Numbered from the stretch's first letter, positions 1 through 13,578 are shown. The stretch is DNA of 64,000 nt from Fistularia commersonii (GCA_037954325.1 JBBMNZ010000013.1:6842501-6906500); one strand, 5' to 3'. The notes: generated by a model from the sequence alone, not told the origin. Translations and numbers: made by a program.

Positions 1-2388
1 TAAACATAAGTTATCCTTACCGGACATGTTCTGAAGCCAAAAAAAAACAAGAGATGAGGGTAAATCATGGGAAAAGGACTGTTAACAAGATGGACAAAAG
101 GCAGAAACAAACAAAAGCAAACAAAAGGGGCCAGAGACCTCAATGACCCCCGGGGGTGGTTTTTATTCTGCAAATGTTTTAAACACATGTAGGCGACTAA
201 TGGGTCTGCCTCTCACATGCAAAGTTTAGTTTTTTAAAACTGAACTGTACAATTGCTTGAAGCCAGTGTGGGTAGAATAAGCAAATTGTAATCATTATTC
301 AATTTTATTTGGTTTCTAAAACCTCATCTTGTTACCTGACGGTTTAGTGTCAAAGCCCTGAATAAATGTCTCCAATTCCATTCTTTATGAAAATCAAAAG
401 CTTACTGCACCCTCTTGGATTCCTGGGGACATTATCTAATTTTCTTGATAGGATGATCCAATTCAGCTCCAATATGTAAACTATACTGTCATATTTAATT
501 AACTTGATAATGAACAGCTAGGATACACCTAACAGCAAGACACCACTCAATATATTTTTTTCTGTTTGCTTCTGATATGTTCTTTGGTTGTTCTTTAGTT
601 CAATAACTGGACTTGTGTACCATGGAATGATGTTACCAAAATAACAGCTGATATAATAGTTGAATAAAAGCAATAAAAGCACAAGCACCGTTGAAAGCAC
701 CCACACACCCCCACAGAAATGAAGAGGAGTCGCAAGGCATAGGGATGTGCTCTTCACTGATATTGATTGTGATATCCACATATTCCATGGTAGCATGTGG
801 GTGATGAAGCTGATGTACCTTGCTGAGAACACTAGCACTTTTTTGCTAAAACTAACCTAGAAAGCATGGCATCCGAATCGCTTGTATCTGTAGCCCATCA
901 AATGTGTAACGTTTTTAGTAACATTTATCAAATGGCTGCACAGACTTATGAGTAAAAATCATTATTGTAATATCATGTGGATTAAATTGTGACCATAAAC
1001 ACAAAAAAAGGAGGATGGCAGGTTTCTCAGTTTTCATAGAAAAATCTGTTATTTACTCTTAACATTACTGTTCACTCGATGGTTCGAAGGAAAAACAGTA
1101 AAACCAAAAGATAAAATGGGATTAGATGAGATGAGATGAGATGTACTTTTATGATCCCATGCTTGGGAAATTGTTTAGCAGCAGCAGCAGCAGCAAGACA
1201 TACGAGAGAGTGACAAGCTAAAAATACAAGTAAAAAATAAATTAGAAATAACTCTGAAATGTAAATGTATAAAGTACAATCCAAAAAATGTGTAAATATG
1301 TGCAAAAACAAAAGTTTCTCAACTACTCTGGAAAAAAAGAACTGAACACATTACTTGTGCAACAACATCTCAATACTGTCCTTGTGAAATATATTGTGCT
1401 GGGCATTGGGTAATGTACTTCTTTTATAACACACGCAATCCATTACTGAGTTACACTTTCAAATAAGCAGCTTCTTTTAGTAGCATGCAGAGCAGCAGCA
1501 CAACAATAGCCTTTATGTTTGTTATGACATACTAGCTTGATACACCAGGAGGCAACAATTTTATATGTATTTTTGAAGGTGCCATAAGGAACGGAGATTG
1601 CAGAAAAGACTGTTTATGAATCATTATTCGTACATACAAGTTTGTAGGCTCAGAAGGCCACAGTTAATCTCAGTTTTAGTGTGAGGGTTGTATTTGTGCT
1701 TGTTAATATGCAGGTTGTGTTTGTTGATGAACCTGCAATAACATCATATTTACATGAACAGCTATTGGATCTAAATGTAGACAAGCCTATAACACTTGTA
1801 CACACAAAGTCACAAGCACAGCATAGTCATTTCATAGTGTGAAAAGTGTTTTACCCTTTCAGAAAAACTACTTTGTTAATGTTCGTAGTTTGTGAAATGT
1901 AATGTAACCAGTTAATTTGCAATGCCTGTAAAACTGTACTATAACAAGTCACCTTCAAAACTTAAATTCTGTGGGACAGACTGCAAATGACCGATCCAGA
2001 TGGCTTTTTTATTTTTACTTTTGTGCAGCCAACTGGATCGGAAATTCACTGTATCATTACAGCCATAGCCTCAATAAGATGGAATACATATATACAAATA
2101 TATATGCATGTATGTAATGTATGTGTGTGTATTATATGATAAGAATATTTATGTCTTAATATACAATTAAAGACACCCGATCGCTCACATTTCTCTCTCT
2201 CTAAAAATCTGACGCTTCCATCGACTAGAAAGCAGACTCTGCCACGTACAGTGCAGTCACATTTCTAGGCCAGTCACTACTGTGATCAGCAAAAAAACCC
2301 TAAATAAAACAAAGAGAAGCAAACACGCAAACAAACAAACCGCATATTCATCCCTTCTCCTTTCTTCTCACACTTTCTCCTCTGGCTG
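1..2388. other. Non-coding stretch, presumed dlg3 intron
   Basis: I see no convincing exon here. dlg3 is transcribed leftward and its PDZ1 exon has not appeared by the left edge, so this is probably the intron after the first coding exon. It holds only AT-rich sequence, a repeat tail near 1.12 kb with a short CAG run, and scattered poly-A and poly-T. Confidence 0.5.
1121..1195 (-). repeat. Retroposon 3' tail fragment plus CAG run
   Basis: Read on the minus strand, it contains a decayed version of the common fish retroposon ending 'gggatcaataaagta' followed by ATCT-like repeats. The same tail ends the SINE at 42.06-42.25 kb. A (CAG)6 run follows at about 1176-1195. Confidence 0.45.
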
Positions 2389-2594
2389 TCAGCGAGAGCC
2401 AAGGAGGGGAACAGGGGAGCAGATATGGAGCTGAGTGCTGGCAGGGCCTCTGACGATAACCATATGGATCACAGGGGCAATACAGGCCTCGGCATCCAGC
2501 GGGACAATCACCTCCACACACAGGATCTGCACAGTCACACAACTGCACCTGTAACGCTGCACAAATGCTGATATGCACACCTCACATGGCTGCA
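2389..2594 (-). other. Unexplained open stretch with a splice-acceptor-like edge
   Basis: On the minus strand a good acceptor (T-run then GCAG) ends at 2595. It is followed by a reading frame of about 67 codons to a stop, starting PCEVCISAFVQRYRCS. The overlapping frame is unusually rich in cysteine (CDCADPVCGGDC...). Neither frame resembles any protein I recognise, and neither matches the DLG3 sequence expected next. It could be a terminal exon of an unknown transcript, or chance in a GC-rich patch. Confidence 0.15.
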
Positions 2595-2862
2595 AAAAAA
2601 GAGTAAATCACTTGAGCAGAAAACTGCGTTGGCACACAACACTTTCCCCCGAATCCTGTATTTCACAGCCGACCTCTATGCTAATACAATAAAAGCAGAA
2701 TTGTGACGGCGAAGGTAAAGAGCAACAATATCACAAAGTGGGGTGAAATGTGGGAGTGAAACACAGCCAAGGTCTAGGGTCTCAGCTTCAACAGCTCCAA
2801 ATCACAGATCAAGCTCTTCAGCTCCAGTAATGGCAGCTTGGTAATCAGTCTCCTAAGCGTAC

Positions 2863-2926
2863 TGACGTCAGTCTGATTTTTCGCATGCGTTCGGTCACCG
2901 GCTGCTTCTTACGGTGTGTATAAAAG
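2863..2926 (+). promoter_or_regulatory. CRE plus TATA box, promoter-like
   Basis: A perfect palindromic cAMP response element (TGACGTCA, 2863-2870) is followed 49 bases later by TATAAAAG (2919-2926), in a short GC-richer patch with CpGs. This is a textbook core-promoter layout directing transcription rightward, antisense to dlg3. I see no coding exon downstream, so any product would be non-coding or spliced to something I cannot recognise. Confidence 0.35.
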
Positions 2927-3417
2927 CAAACCTTTGTCAAAGTGCACATAAATATTGTAGGCCATTGTGTCTGCCTTGCATTCCCTACAATTCCCTATCC
3001 TCTCCTTGCCCTAAAATCCTCAGGGGTATACAACATTTAGTTTTTAGGTAAAGGTCTGTGTTGGGCATGAGTGTGTGCCCACCACACAGAATTCATAGAT
3101 TAGATTAGATTAGTACAATGAGCTCTCTGAAGCTCAAAATACTGAAATACCATTTTCAAGTATTATTTTGACTTACTGAAAAAATCTCCCCTTGATAAAT
3201 ATGTTAATTTCTTGAAGTCTTTCCTAAATGAGAGGCAAGTCCAGTTACCACAAGCCAAGGATTTATCACTGACTTATCATGACCTGGATGATTGAGAAAT
3301 TCACAGATTAGTGTTGAATATTGTTTTTTGCAATTTTTTTTAATAAAAACATGAGTTGAAGTGACTTCTTGGCTTGACCAAATATCAGTACATGAGACAA
3401 CACTGAGCTTTTATGTA

Positions 3418-3500
3418 CAGTGGGGAGAACAAGTATTTGATACACTGCTTACACTATTGAAAAGTACCTATGAAAAAAATTACGGACCTCTACATACACT
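3418..3500. repeat. Tc1/mariner terminal-repeat fragment
   Basis: It begins with CAGTGGGGAGAACAAGTATT directly after a TA dinucleotide. This is the familiar end of a widespread fish Tc1-type element. It is followed by the related 'acggacctctacat' motif and then decays. No transposase sequence follows. Confidence 0.6.
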
Positions 3501-3814
3501 GTAAGTGAAATGGACTTATATTTTGTTTAAGGACTTATTTTAAAAACTACAATTAAATATATATTGACTTGTTTTTCAGACAAAAAATGGTTAAATGTTT
3601 TAATTTCTTGAGCAAAAGCTGGAATATATTCATACCTGAAATATGTCTGAGCTGGTTTAGATCATAGATAAAGGACCTTGAACATGGGTATATTGCCTGA
3701 TATTTTTCTTTGCTGAGACAAGCAGACGTAACAAGTGCAAGAGCAGCATTTTCCTAAAATCCACTTACTTGGGTTCCACGTTCTTACAAGAATAACTCAA
3801 CTTAAATAAACTGC

Positions 3815-3834
3815 GGGGGGGGGGGGGGGGGGGG
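3815..3834 (+). repeat. Poly-G run of 20
   Basis: Twenty consecutive G residues, a possible quadruplex-forming or polymerase-slippage site. No gene is nearby. Confidence 0.95.
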
Positions 3835-6800
3835 TATTTGCACCATGCATGCTTGCTGTACTGAAATACTTTAAAACTGCAGCAAAATGTGAGAGTAAAA
3901 ATCAGTATTGATGTCACAAAGTAAAGTAGAGCTCAAGCTTTGATATTGGATTGCAGCAAGAATTTTGAGGCCATCAAAATCTTATATTATTGATACAACA
4001 CAAAATATAGATCAAAATTTTCTTTTTCTGACATTATAAATTCTAATCAAACAACTCATTGTTTAGTTAAATAAAAAGGTCAAGTAACAGTACGAACATA
4101 TTTCAAGTTTCAAATGCAATATTCCTGTTTGCTTCTCTTTAAGGTTGTCACAGAGTAATATTGGTTACTGTTATTTCTAGACATTTTGATTGGTGTATAT
4201 TTTGGAATGATTGATAGAAACCAGGTATGATCCAGTCAGCCCACTATTCCCAACGTGGGCAAAACATACACATTTTTCGGTAGTGCTTCATAATGAATTC
4301 CTTTTTAACTTATTTTTTTTTTTGCCAGTGACACGATCAGATTGTCAATACCATTGTCTGACAAAAGTGACATATGCATGTCAGATCAATCTTGCTCGGA
4401 AATCTTGCACTGGGTGATCTTTTGTATTGGCAGGCCGACTGAACTGTAAGTTTAGAGTTTCACTATAAGAAACACTATAATGTCAATTACTGATGAAGAA
4501 AAAAAAAACATTCTTGCACATTTTTAGAACTGTACTCACACTCAACACCTGGATAAGCTTTTGCAGGTGACATTTTGGGGGAAATGACATGCTGAGACCT
4601 AACCATTAACTTACAGATGGATTAAGATACTCAGTCCAAACCATTAACCTTAAAAAAAAAAAAAAAATCAGAGTGAGGAAAGGCGAATAAAGTAAGATGT
4701 GTTGACCAGTATATCATTACAGACCAAATCACAGTGAGATAAGAATGACTTAATAGGCAGTGCAGAGAAATCAGAGATATTCCCATACTCCAAAATGTGG
4801 AGTAATTGCCTCAGAGTGAGCAGCATGGATATGTACTCCATGCAAGGACAGAAGACAGACTTGTAAGACACATCTATTTCCCCGAGGATTCAATCCATGA
4901 TATTGTCAAACACTGATAATAGCATTATGAGCCTGTCAGCACCAAAAACAAGTACTTTAAGAATCTTTAGTCTTCGCTGTGCGCTACTATTCCACCGATA
5001 TTACATTTCATGGCCTTCTTGCTGAGTACTGGACTCAAGTCATTAATTGAGGTTTCTTTTTAATTTATCCTGGTCTAACCACCTGAGAAAATATGACCCA
5101 TGACAGAAAATGCTGTAACTAGCTTTTAACAAGTAACCCCTGTGTTCCGCCATGAACTATATGGACATATGAATAATGCCAACCACATTTTTTAGAGGCT
5201 TAAAGTCATATATGGTTGCATTGTTTCAGCAGTGCAATATTTCAAGTGCATTTAAGTTTTACTTCACTGTATGTTGTGTGTTGACAATAAGTGACAATAT
5301 ATATTTTTTGCTACATATTAATTGCATAGGTAGCAAGGTTAAACCTGGTTTCAAACAAGACACACATTGTGTTTGGACTGGACAGAGGTTAATTTGCTTT
5401 AAGCAACAAAAATATCTGATTTTAGGTTAAATATACAGAAAAAAGGGGATAATAGGAGTAACCCAACTAAGCTGCAAGGCTAAAAACGAAATTATCGTCT
5501 TGACAATTTCATTAAGTCAAGTCAACACACAATAGCCCAAAAGCATAATCAATGTGTGGTAAAGTTTTGGAAGGTATATTAAAGAGGTAAGAAAATGCTT
5601 ACCTTTCTGTTTAAAATGGCATCCTTTACTTTACTGCTCATAGTCTGATATCTTTAGGAAGTCTCTTTAATTTATTTTTCATTTAAGATGGAGGAATGTG
5701 TGGTCCTCTTGAGCAAAAGTGGTTGAAGCTCCAAATCTCAGCTAATACACACTGCTGTACTTTGACTCCACAACTTATCTTACAATTATGGTTATTTCTA
5801 AACCTTTAAGAATCCTATTTCTGGAACATATAATGTCGTCCACAATCCGAGTCTTGACACCTGCTGGGGAACTTTCACTCTGCTCTTGATTTCTGGGTCT
5901 GATCATGAAAATTAGACACTACATCTTGAATCTCCCGGTCTGAACACCCCAAGAAATTACATTTCTCTAACATTCCTTCCCATTTGGTTTCCTTTTTCTA
6001 CTGGCCATCATCGAATATAAACCCCAATATTTGTGGTGCAGATGATGTGTTTATTAGAGAACAACATCAGCAATATCTCCCTGTATTTTTCTCCCTGCAT
6101 TTAAAAAACAATATTAAATTATTATATGTCACAACAGGATGACTCCATGTAGTGACAAGAAATGCTGCATTTGCTCGTGTAATGAAACTGTCAACAAACT
6201 TGGCATGCATACAATATTTTTAAAGGAAATTTATAGATGTGCTGAGCATGGTTTCATTCAGATCACATATTTCTTCCTTCTTTTGTCTGAGACAAGCTCA
6301 TAGATAAATCTCTCTTGATCTGATGAGAATATTTCAGATTTTAGTGGGAGCCTTTCAAGATCACAGTAGGGGATCCAGCTCAAGACATTTGGACATGGAG
6401 CACATGTAAATTCCATCCGTTAATACCCTGGGCTGCTGTTACAGGAATGGCAAATCAAATCTTTCTGAACAAAATCTTATCAGACAAATGTATAAACTAA
6501 TGACACATAAATCAATGTGACTGTAAAAGACGCACATATGCACACTGGGCTAAATTACAACACAGAAACGAGCTGAAACATTTCCGATCAAGGCCCGAAG
6601 GCTCTCGTGTAGTAATCACCTTTGAGACTTTTCGCCATGGAACGCCCACTGTGCCTGTGCATTAATCTAAAACTGCCACTGCACGGGGTCTCTCGTCAAA
6701 ATCAATCTGGCAAGGCATTTTGGACAAAATCTTGATGGTGATAAATAAAGTAAAATCCAATTAATGTTTAAAGATAATCATAGACACAGAGCTGAGGAAC

Positions 6801-9158
6801 ACACAAAGACAGATTGAAGCCCGCAGGGGGAAGAGGGAGATTTCTGACTGAAGCTCCCAGCAGACTGGGGTCTCTACTTTTCTCAGATTTAAATTCAAAA
6901 GCTCTCATTTTAAAGAACGTTATCGTATTCCCAACTGGAATCATCCATAATTAACCAAGCAAGCTACTGACAAATGTTGCACGGTGATTTTTTTTTTTTT
7001 ACATAGATGGCTGGGATAAAAATTAATGTGGCATTTCTATGTCTACTCTTGTCTAATGACTTCATGAGACATACATGAGGTGTTCATGGCTGCAGGAGCC
7101 ATTTAAAATGTCAAGGATCCGGCGATTAAAATCCATCTCGAACATATCTGAAACAATGCTACTGGATTTTTCCGTGTTAGCAACAGTACGCACTTTAACG
7201 GGCTATAATGTAATAGACGCATGTGGTTGGGCGTGTATGATTTCTGCCCTGCTCTCTGGCGGCGTATAGGTAGTGGGGGAGGGGTAGCTCACATTTTCCA
7301 CCCAAGGATGAGCAATGGTGATGAGGAGAGCTCGTAGGGTGGGGGTGGTGGGCGTGCATCTTCTTCCATAGTGAGCTAGAGCATGCTCATGGGAGGGGGA
7401 ACGCACACTGGTCATTCTCATGTCTGTGTGAGGAGATGGAGGGACAGATGCTTGTCCACAGTGTCTGGGCTTCTCTGTCTTTCTCTCTCTGACAGCACCA
7501 CCAACTGCCTCCTCTTACATAACCCCATCCCCCCTCGCCAGGCCCACTGCCTGCCTTTATTGGCTTATTTCTCTCTTTTTCAACCATAGCATTTTCACCC
7601 CTCTGACTGCTGCCTTTTTAGCCCCACCATTGTCAGTGATTCGTTCTCTGCGATTCCATCTCTTTTTTTTTTTATTCCACTGTACACGGTGCATGTAGAT
7701 ACTGCTGGACAAAAGCCACATACACCAGGTTGGATTTATATTTTCTCTTTGGAGTTGATGTGTGGCACACACACATCACATAATACAGCACTACAAGAGT
7801 CAAGAGTCAAACATATTTGGCCATGTAGGAGGATATTATCAGCTGTTTATCTACTAAGTGTTCAGTTTCAACAACACAGAACCCCTTTCATGAATCATGA
7901 TTTTTTTTTTCAGCAAACATACTTTCCGTTGAGTATTTAGTAGATATGCTGCAAAAAAAAAAAAGTAATATATAATTTGGTAGTAAAGCAGATGAGACTG
8001 GAAAAAAATCTTACATAACCACATGCTGGGATAAATGTGTGAAACATGAAACGAAAGCCTGGTCTGAGGACAGCTGATAAGAGAGGGTTTGTTATAGATT
8101 TTCAATGCAGCAAGAAACCAAAGACTGTCAGTCTCTTTTTCTCTCCTAAAACCTCTCAGGCTGTAGTCATATCATCCAGATTGCAGATCATATGTGGGCT
8201 CAACTCAGGGGGCTCTTTTCCTCTCTGCCATTGAAAACCCAGCCTCCATTTTACCGCTGTGCTTCTTCTCACTTTCTTTTACCTTGGATGCACACACTGT
8301 GTGTGATCAGATGTCCACAGAATATGTATAAACTACGCAGCAGCTCCTCTTGCTGCAAAATACAAAACTACATAGGCACATAGTCATGCATAGCAAGATT
8401 CGGTCCTTGAATCTCATGCTCAACAATCTACCCTTCCCCCACCTAAGCTCTCTCTCATGCTCTCATACGTGCACCTTGTTTAATTAGACTGTTCTTCAGA
8501 AGCTGTTCTAACCTTTTCCCCGACAACAACAAATTTATAAATCCATGTGAATAAACTGTAGATACAAAATGGGTGCATTTAAAGTGGCGGTTTCATTCAC
8601 ACGGTGGAGTGTGACAGGCGACACTCAGACTGATTATTGCTGAATCTCAATTTTTCTGACGACACGTTCATTATATTCTGATTCTTTCTCACAAAATGGC
8701 TTGCTATAAAATGGAGGCGATAAATAAGAATTGAACTCCTAACAGATCACTTAACAGATCCGTAATCTCTTCTTCTGCACGGACCTAATGAGACAAAAGC
8801 CCGTCAACGACTTGATATCTGCTGTAAATTTCGACGTATATTAGAAGTCAGTTAGCATCGCTCGAGTTACTGCCTTACGAGAGACCTATGTAGTAGTGGT
8901 GCTTTGATGAATGGAAATGCACCATTTTTGGCCTGTGGGACCTGTATCAGCACAAGCCTTTGACGACATACACTAGGTGTGTTAAATCTATAAGCATTCG
9001 TCATCTGCATAAACAACCAAAAACATGCTGATCATTTCAGTGCAGTGTAACTGGATCAGTCCTGTTCTGTTTTCCCTCCTCTGCTGTGTCCAATAGAGAG
9101 ACCACAGATGCACAATTCGAGTCTTCCCATAAAATGACAGATTCAACAAATTATCAGA
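3835..9158. other. Non-coding stretch, presumed dlg3 intron
   Basis: No exon with supporting splice signals and protein resemblance was found on either strand. The open frames here are short and low-complexity or antisense to one another. The patch at 7.2-7.6 kb is GC-richer but shows no recognisable coding content. Confidence 0.5.
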
Positions 9159-9162
9159 CCCC

Positions 9163-9208
<46 letters not shown>
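9159..9208. repeat. Poly-C (21) joined to an AC repeat
   Basis: Twenty-one C residues (9159-9179) run into an uninterrupted AC repeat to 9208. On the dlg3 sense strand this reads as a TG repeat followed by a G run, starting 57 bases after the donor of the 9.3-9.6 kb exon. Confidence 0.95.
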
Positions 9209-9209
<1 letters not shown>

Positions 9210-9264
9210 CCAGATCCCTCTGTCCAAAGCTGTCTAACCCCTGGAAGAGAGGAAGATATCCTAC

Positions 9265-9630
9265 CTGGTCATACCACTCCCGATTGGTACAGGTGCACTC
9301 AGGCCACCATCCTCCTTGTCCACTGGAGTTGTTGCCATTTACTTTGGGCCCACCTTTGGACTGGCCCTTTGGATTAGGGCCTCCAGGGCCCCCACCAGAA
9401 ATAAGCTTGCCCTTACTTCTCCCCAATGTACCCCCTCCTCCTCCCATGCTTCCACCTCCCCCTGAGGCTGGAGCAGGTAAGGTCTGGCCTCCTCCGTACC
9501 CTGGTGGGTATCCATAGGGCTCTGCTTGCCAGTCTCCTCCATAAGATGGGGCATCCATTCTACGCAGGGCTGCCATACGGGTCACCTCATAACATTCTGG
9601 GCACTTGCAGCAGTGGTGGTGTTTGTGCAT
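9265..9630 (-). CDS. dlg3: dlg3 (SAP102) first coding exon, classical N-terminus
   Basis: This 122-codon exon encodes the N-terminus of SAP102/DLG3, a MAGUK scaffold that anchors glutamate receptors at synapses. It opens MHKHHHCCKCPECYEVTR, a His/Cys-rich segment typical of DLG3 that could bind metal or be lipid-modified. A Gly/Pro-rich linker follows, then WWPECTCTNREWYDQ just before the splice, where mammalian DLG3 also ends its first coding exon. The donor (CAG|gtagga) is in phase 0, right for joining the PDZ1 exon, which lies outside the window. The start at 9630 is the first ATG in the frame; the frame stays open upstream without another ATG. The linker carries more glycine than the mammalian one. 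The gene name is secure; the rest of the protein is not visible. Confidence 0.92.
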
Positions 9631-10019
9631 GCTGGCTGTGCTGGCTGGGCTGACACTGAGCTGAGCGGCGTGGCACTCTGTCTCTGCTGCCTCCTCAGAT
9701 CTCACACAGCACGCTGTGATCGCCTCGCAGAGCTCAAATGCCGACGGAAATAACACTAATCACAGCAGTTTTTACAGATTTCCCCTTGTTGACAAATCCG
9801 GTCGCTCTCCTGTTTTATTCCTCTTGAATGTGGAAAATGGATCGAGAGGAATGGGATGTAGCAACAGGAAAACAAAAATACAAAATGGGCACGTAGTCTT
9901 TGTCCTCTTGACGTAGAAGATCAAAGGAAATATTCAAAATATTCTATATGACCACAGACTCAGAGACCAGCCCTGACGATAGAAATTTCCTCTTGCTTCT
10001 CTTGGCTCACAGTGATGCG

Positions 10020-10345
10020 CATATAACTTCATCTATCTATATCTATGTCTATATCTATATCAATGTCTATATCTATATCTATATCTATATATAGATATAA
10101 ATATACATATAGAGAGAGAGGTTTATATATATGTATATATACAGTTATATATATATATATATATCAAAATTTTTGCTTATATATCATATATATTTATACA
10201 CACAAATACATAGAAAAATATTAATATAAACAGACGAGCACAAATACAGGTATGTACAAGGATAAACGTATATATATATCTATATATTATAGATATATAT
10301 ATATAAATATCTATATGCGTGTGTACAAATATATATAGATATACA
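10020..10345. repeat. TATATC/TATA low-complexity block
   Basis: About 300 bases of imperfect ATCTAT and ATATAT repeats lie upstream of the 9.3-9.6 kb dlg3 exon, within or close to its presumed 5' UTR or promoter. Confidence 0.85.
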
Positions 10346-10561
10346 AACAATACGTATAAATAAATATCCTCGGATGAAAATCTTCCTCTTTTAATTCTTG
10401 GTATCTTCCCGTTGTGTCAAAATCTCTCGTTTTTCCTCCTGCAATGAAAAGCGTTGCCTTTATCTCTCTTTTCTCAGCCTGCAGAGAGGAGCTGAGCACT
10501 GGATCGCCTCTCAGCCAGCTTGCCCTAGATGTGGAATATTCAGAAAGGATGCAAGTGAGCA

Positions 10562-10634
10562 AGAGAGAGGGAGAGAGAGAGAGAGAGGGAGAGGGAGAGG
10601 GAGAGAGAGATAAAGAGAAAGAGAGAGAGAGAGA
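10562..10634. repeat. GA-rich repeat (CT-rich on the dlg3 strand)
   Basis: GAGAGA/GAGGGA repeats lie about 1 kb upstream of the dlg3 start at 9630. On the sense strand this is a CT tract of the kind often found in neuronal promoters and 5' UTRs. Confidence 0.85.
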
Positions 10635-13496
10635 TTGGTAGGGAGGAGGAGGACAGAGAGATCTGTAGCAGCATCCCTCTAGCACCTCAGCTCTGACAGC
10701 CACAGCCAATCAACTGGCAGCCCTGCCATCAGCAGCAGCACCAACAGCACTGAGCGCTTCAGTGGCTTCTCTTAAAGGAGCCGCAACACCTAAACCTCCC
10801 TGTTGCCTGCCTTAAGTGAAAAGCTACCACCTCACATATAGTGGCAAGGTACAACAGATACTTTTATTTCACTTATAGCTCTGCATTTTATGACGAAAAT
10901 ATTACATTCGGCTTGAATTTGTCAGCGCAGGGCCCTAAATCCCGATCCACCGACTGCTAGATCTAAGCCACGTTTTTCACCGGACCAATGCAGCCAAAAT
11001 CCCACTCACAGTGAGCACCCCTGTCCCTCCGACTGGTCACTGGTCACCTCCATGGTCATCTCGAGTTCAGCTTAGACTTAACAGCTTTCTAGAGCTTGTG
11101 ATTGTGTCACAGTGCAAATAATCTCTTAATGGAGCAGGTGCAGTCGATAAAAATCCCTTTTCTCCTGAGGATCACCAGACATGCTTCTCATCTGAGGATA
11201 GCGTTGAATCATACTGCATTACTCTACATCATTCTGTATCCCCCCCCTCATCTACTACCAACAAGCTGCACCAATGCTGATTAACTTCTTTTATTTCATT
11301 CTTTAAATCTTGCCTGTATCCCGGAATGAGTCAAAATAAAACATGTGAAAATGACCGAACTCTTAAAGCCTAATTTTAGAACCATAGGGGAGATATTTTA
11401 TTTCCACAATGATGACATCAACACGTGTTGACAAGATTACACGCTTAGGCTTTCGAGTGGGTGGACGGAGAGATCGAGAGTGAGAATGTGTTTGGAGAAA
11501 GAGAGACTATACGGCTTTCATGCAAACTGTGGTTATATTTTCCAGCAAAGTAATACTATCTGAACTGCCCGTGAAGCTTTTCACATGCTTGTGAATTTGC
11601 AGATCCACATCTGGGTAGAAAATATTTTGACAGTGAGGGTGAAGATATATATATTTTTAGTGAGCTGTGAGGAAACGTTTCACTGTCGCCATTAAAGCCC
11701 TGCATATATACATTATTAATGAAATGTGACGGGAACAGAGCTGGGTGTGTCTGCATGGGGGAGTGAAAATATTTGCACACATAGTAGGGTTCACACACAA
11801 AAACCTGCAACCTCTTCTGTGTTTTGATTAAAATCCGAGGAATACAGCCAGTGAATTAGATACATCGCAATGTGTATGACTGCAACCCCCCTGCTAAACT
11901 GAGAAGCATTTTAGGGAGAGGCCACACTACATTCTGTTGCAGTCGTACCAGGAGGCATACACAGCAGGCTAAGCCACACTTAATTACATGCAACAGTAAC
12001 TCACTTCCTTTTAATGAAATTCTAGAGATTTTCTGAGTAGAAAGTGAAATTCAGGGGGGAAACTTGGGCATTTCCAACCAGATTAGAAGCCAGTTAAAGC
12101 CTCATGTTACATTGCAGGATGCTTCCACAATCCCCACCAAAGCCAATCATAGTGGTGAGGTAGCGCTTTGAGGCAGCGGTTTAAAAGGACAACGTGAGCA
12201 TATTGATCACATCACACATCACACAAGTACATGTTGCAACCAACTGTCTTGGGCTCACACTTTCTTCTTTACAATCCATCCCCATCAAATTACACTAATA
12301 ATACTACTGGGTGCAGCTCGGAGATTTGGAGAGCAAAAAATGATATTTGTTGCAGGTCATAAAAGGTAAAGCCAAAGGTAAGCTTGAGAGACAGAGATTG
12401 TTCTCATTTTGGTGGTCAAGATTTGACAAAGCAACACATATATGTGACGTCTAAACATATCTACTATCTCAAGGGGAAATTTACCCTTATGTTACATAAA
12501 ACAACTTTAAGACACTTTAAATTAGGTTAGGTGGTTTTAGAGTCAGCCAATTCATCGTAGGTATAATAACATTTCCAAACAAAACGTACACCGAATTTTC
12601 TCCAAATATCCTGATTTACTGACAAATGGGTTTCAGCAAATGTAACAGTGCAAATATTATTGTCAAATCTCTAAAGTAGACACATAGTCATTTGTAATTA
12701 TATCACTTTTGTTGATGTGGTACAACACTGAACTGCTTTTTCTATACACTGTAAAATTGGCTAGTATATTTTGAGTCATTCTGCCAATAGACATACAAAT
12801 CAAAAATGTGGGTAAAAATGTAACTAGCATTAATGAATATCACTATAAATGAAAAACAGTAATGGTCTGATGTTTTCAGTCAGTGCAGTGAATACAAAAT
12901 TCAATATCTTATACAAGAAAAAGAAATAAAGATGTGGGGAGAGGATAAAAATTGTGATTAACTTATATTACCAGTATTGTCGAGTAACTTGCAATAGCAT
13001 AATTACAGAGCTGGTTGAAATCAGAGTAGTTTAATCAGTGATAAAGCACCATTCACTTATTATTTCATATAGTATTATAATGTGTATTTATTATACACAT
13101 TAACAATGCATGTGCTATGCTGCTGGTTGATTTATATGTGCCTAATTCATTAGCTAATGCCTGTAGAATTATGAGGTACCAGAGATACCAGTAAGTTACT
13201 CTGAAGCTCTGCAGGTACAGCTGTCCCGTTGTCTGAATACTATGTGTCAAAGATTATGGGATGTGATTTATCAGCTGTATAAAAACCAGAGACCTCTGAT
13301 GCTCCATCGCTGCACGCTAATTTATGTCATGAATGGAAAAATACTGTTCTTTTACAAATCCAATGTTTCTCTTCTGTCTGCATTCCAGCACATCAGCACC
13401 CTCAACACTATCAGCTCAGCATCAACCTGCACTGTCCTTATTACATAAACCCACCTGGACAACCTGAACAAGCACACACAAAGACACATGCCTGTG

Positions 13497-13499
<3 letters not shown>

Positions 13500-13571
<72 letters not shown>

Positions 13572-13578
13572 ACACACA
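13500..13578. repeat. Long CA microsatellite
   Basis: An uninterrupted CA repeat of over 30 units, followed by a single CTCA interruption and more CA. It is probably length-polymorphic. Confidence 0.97.

Noticed and set aside
7203..7589. Several overlapping 60-70-codon frames on both strands
   Set aside because: They shadow each other in a GC-rich patch with no supporting signals.
9631..9756. Upstream extension of the dlg3 first coding frame to 9756
   Set aside because: The frame is open but has no ATG before 9630, and known DLG3 proteins start at MHKH.
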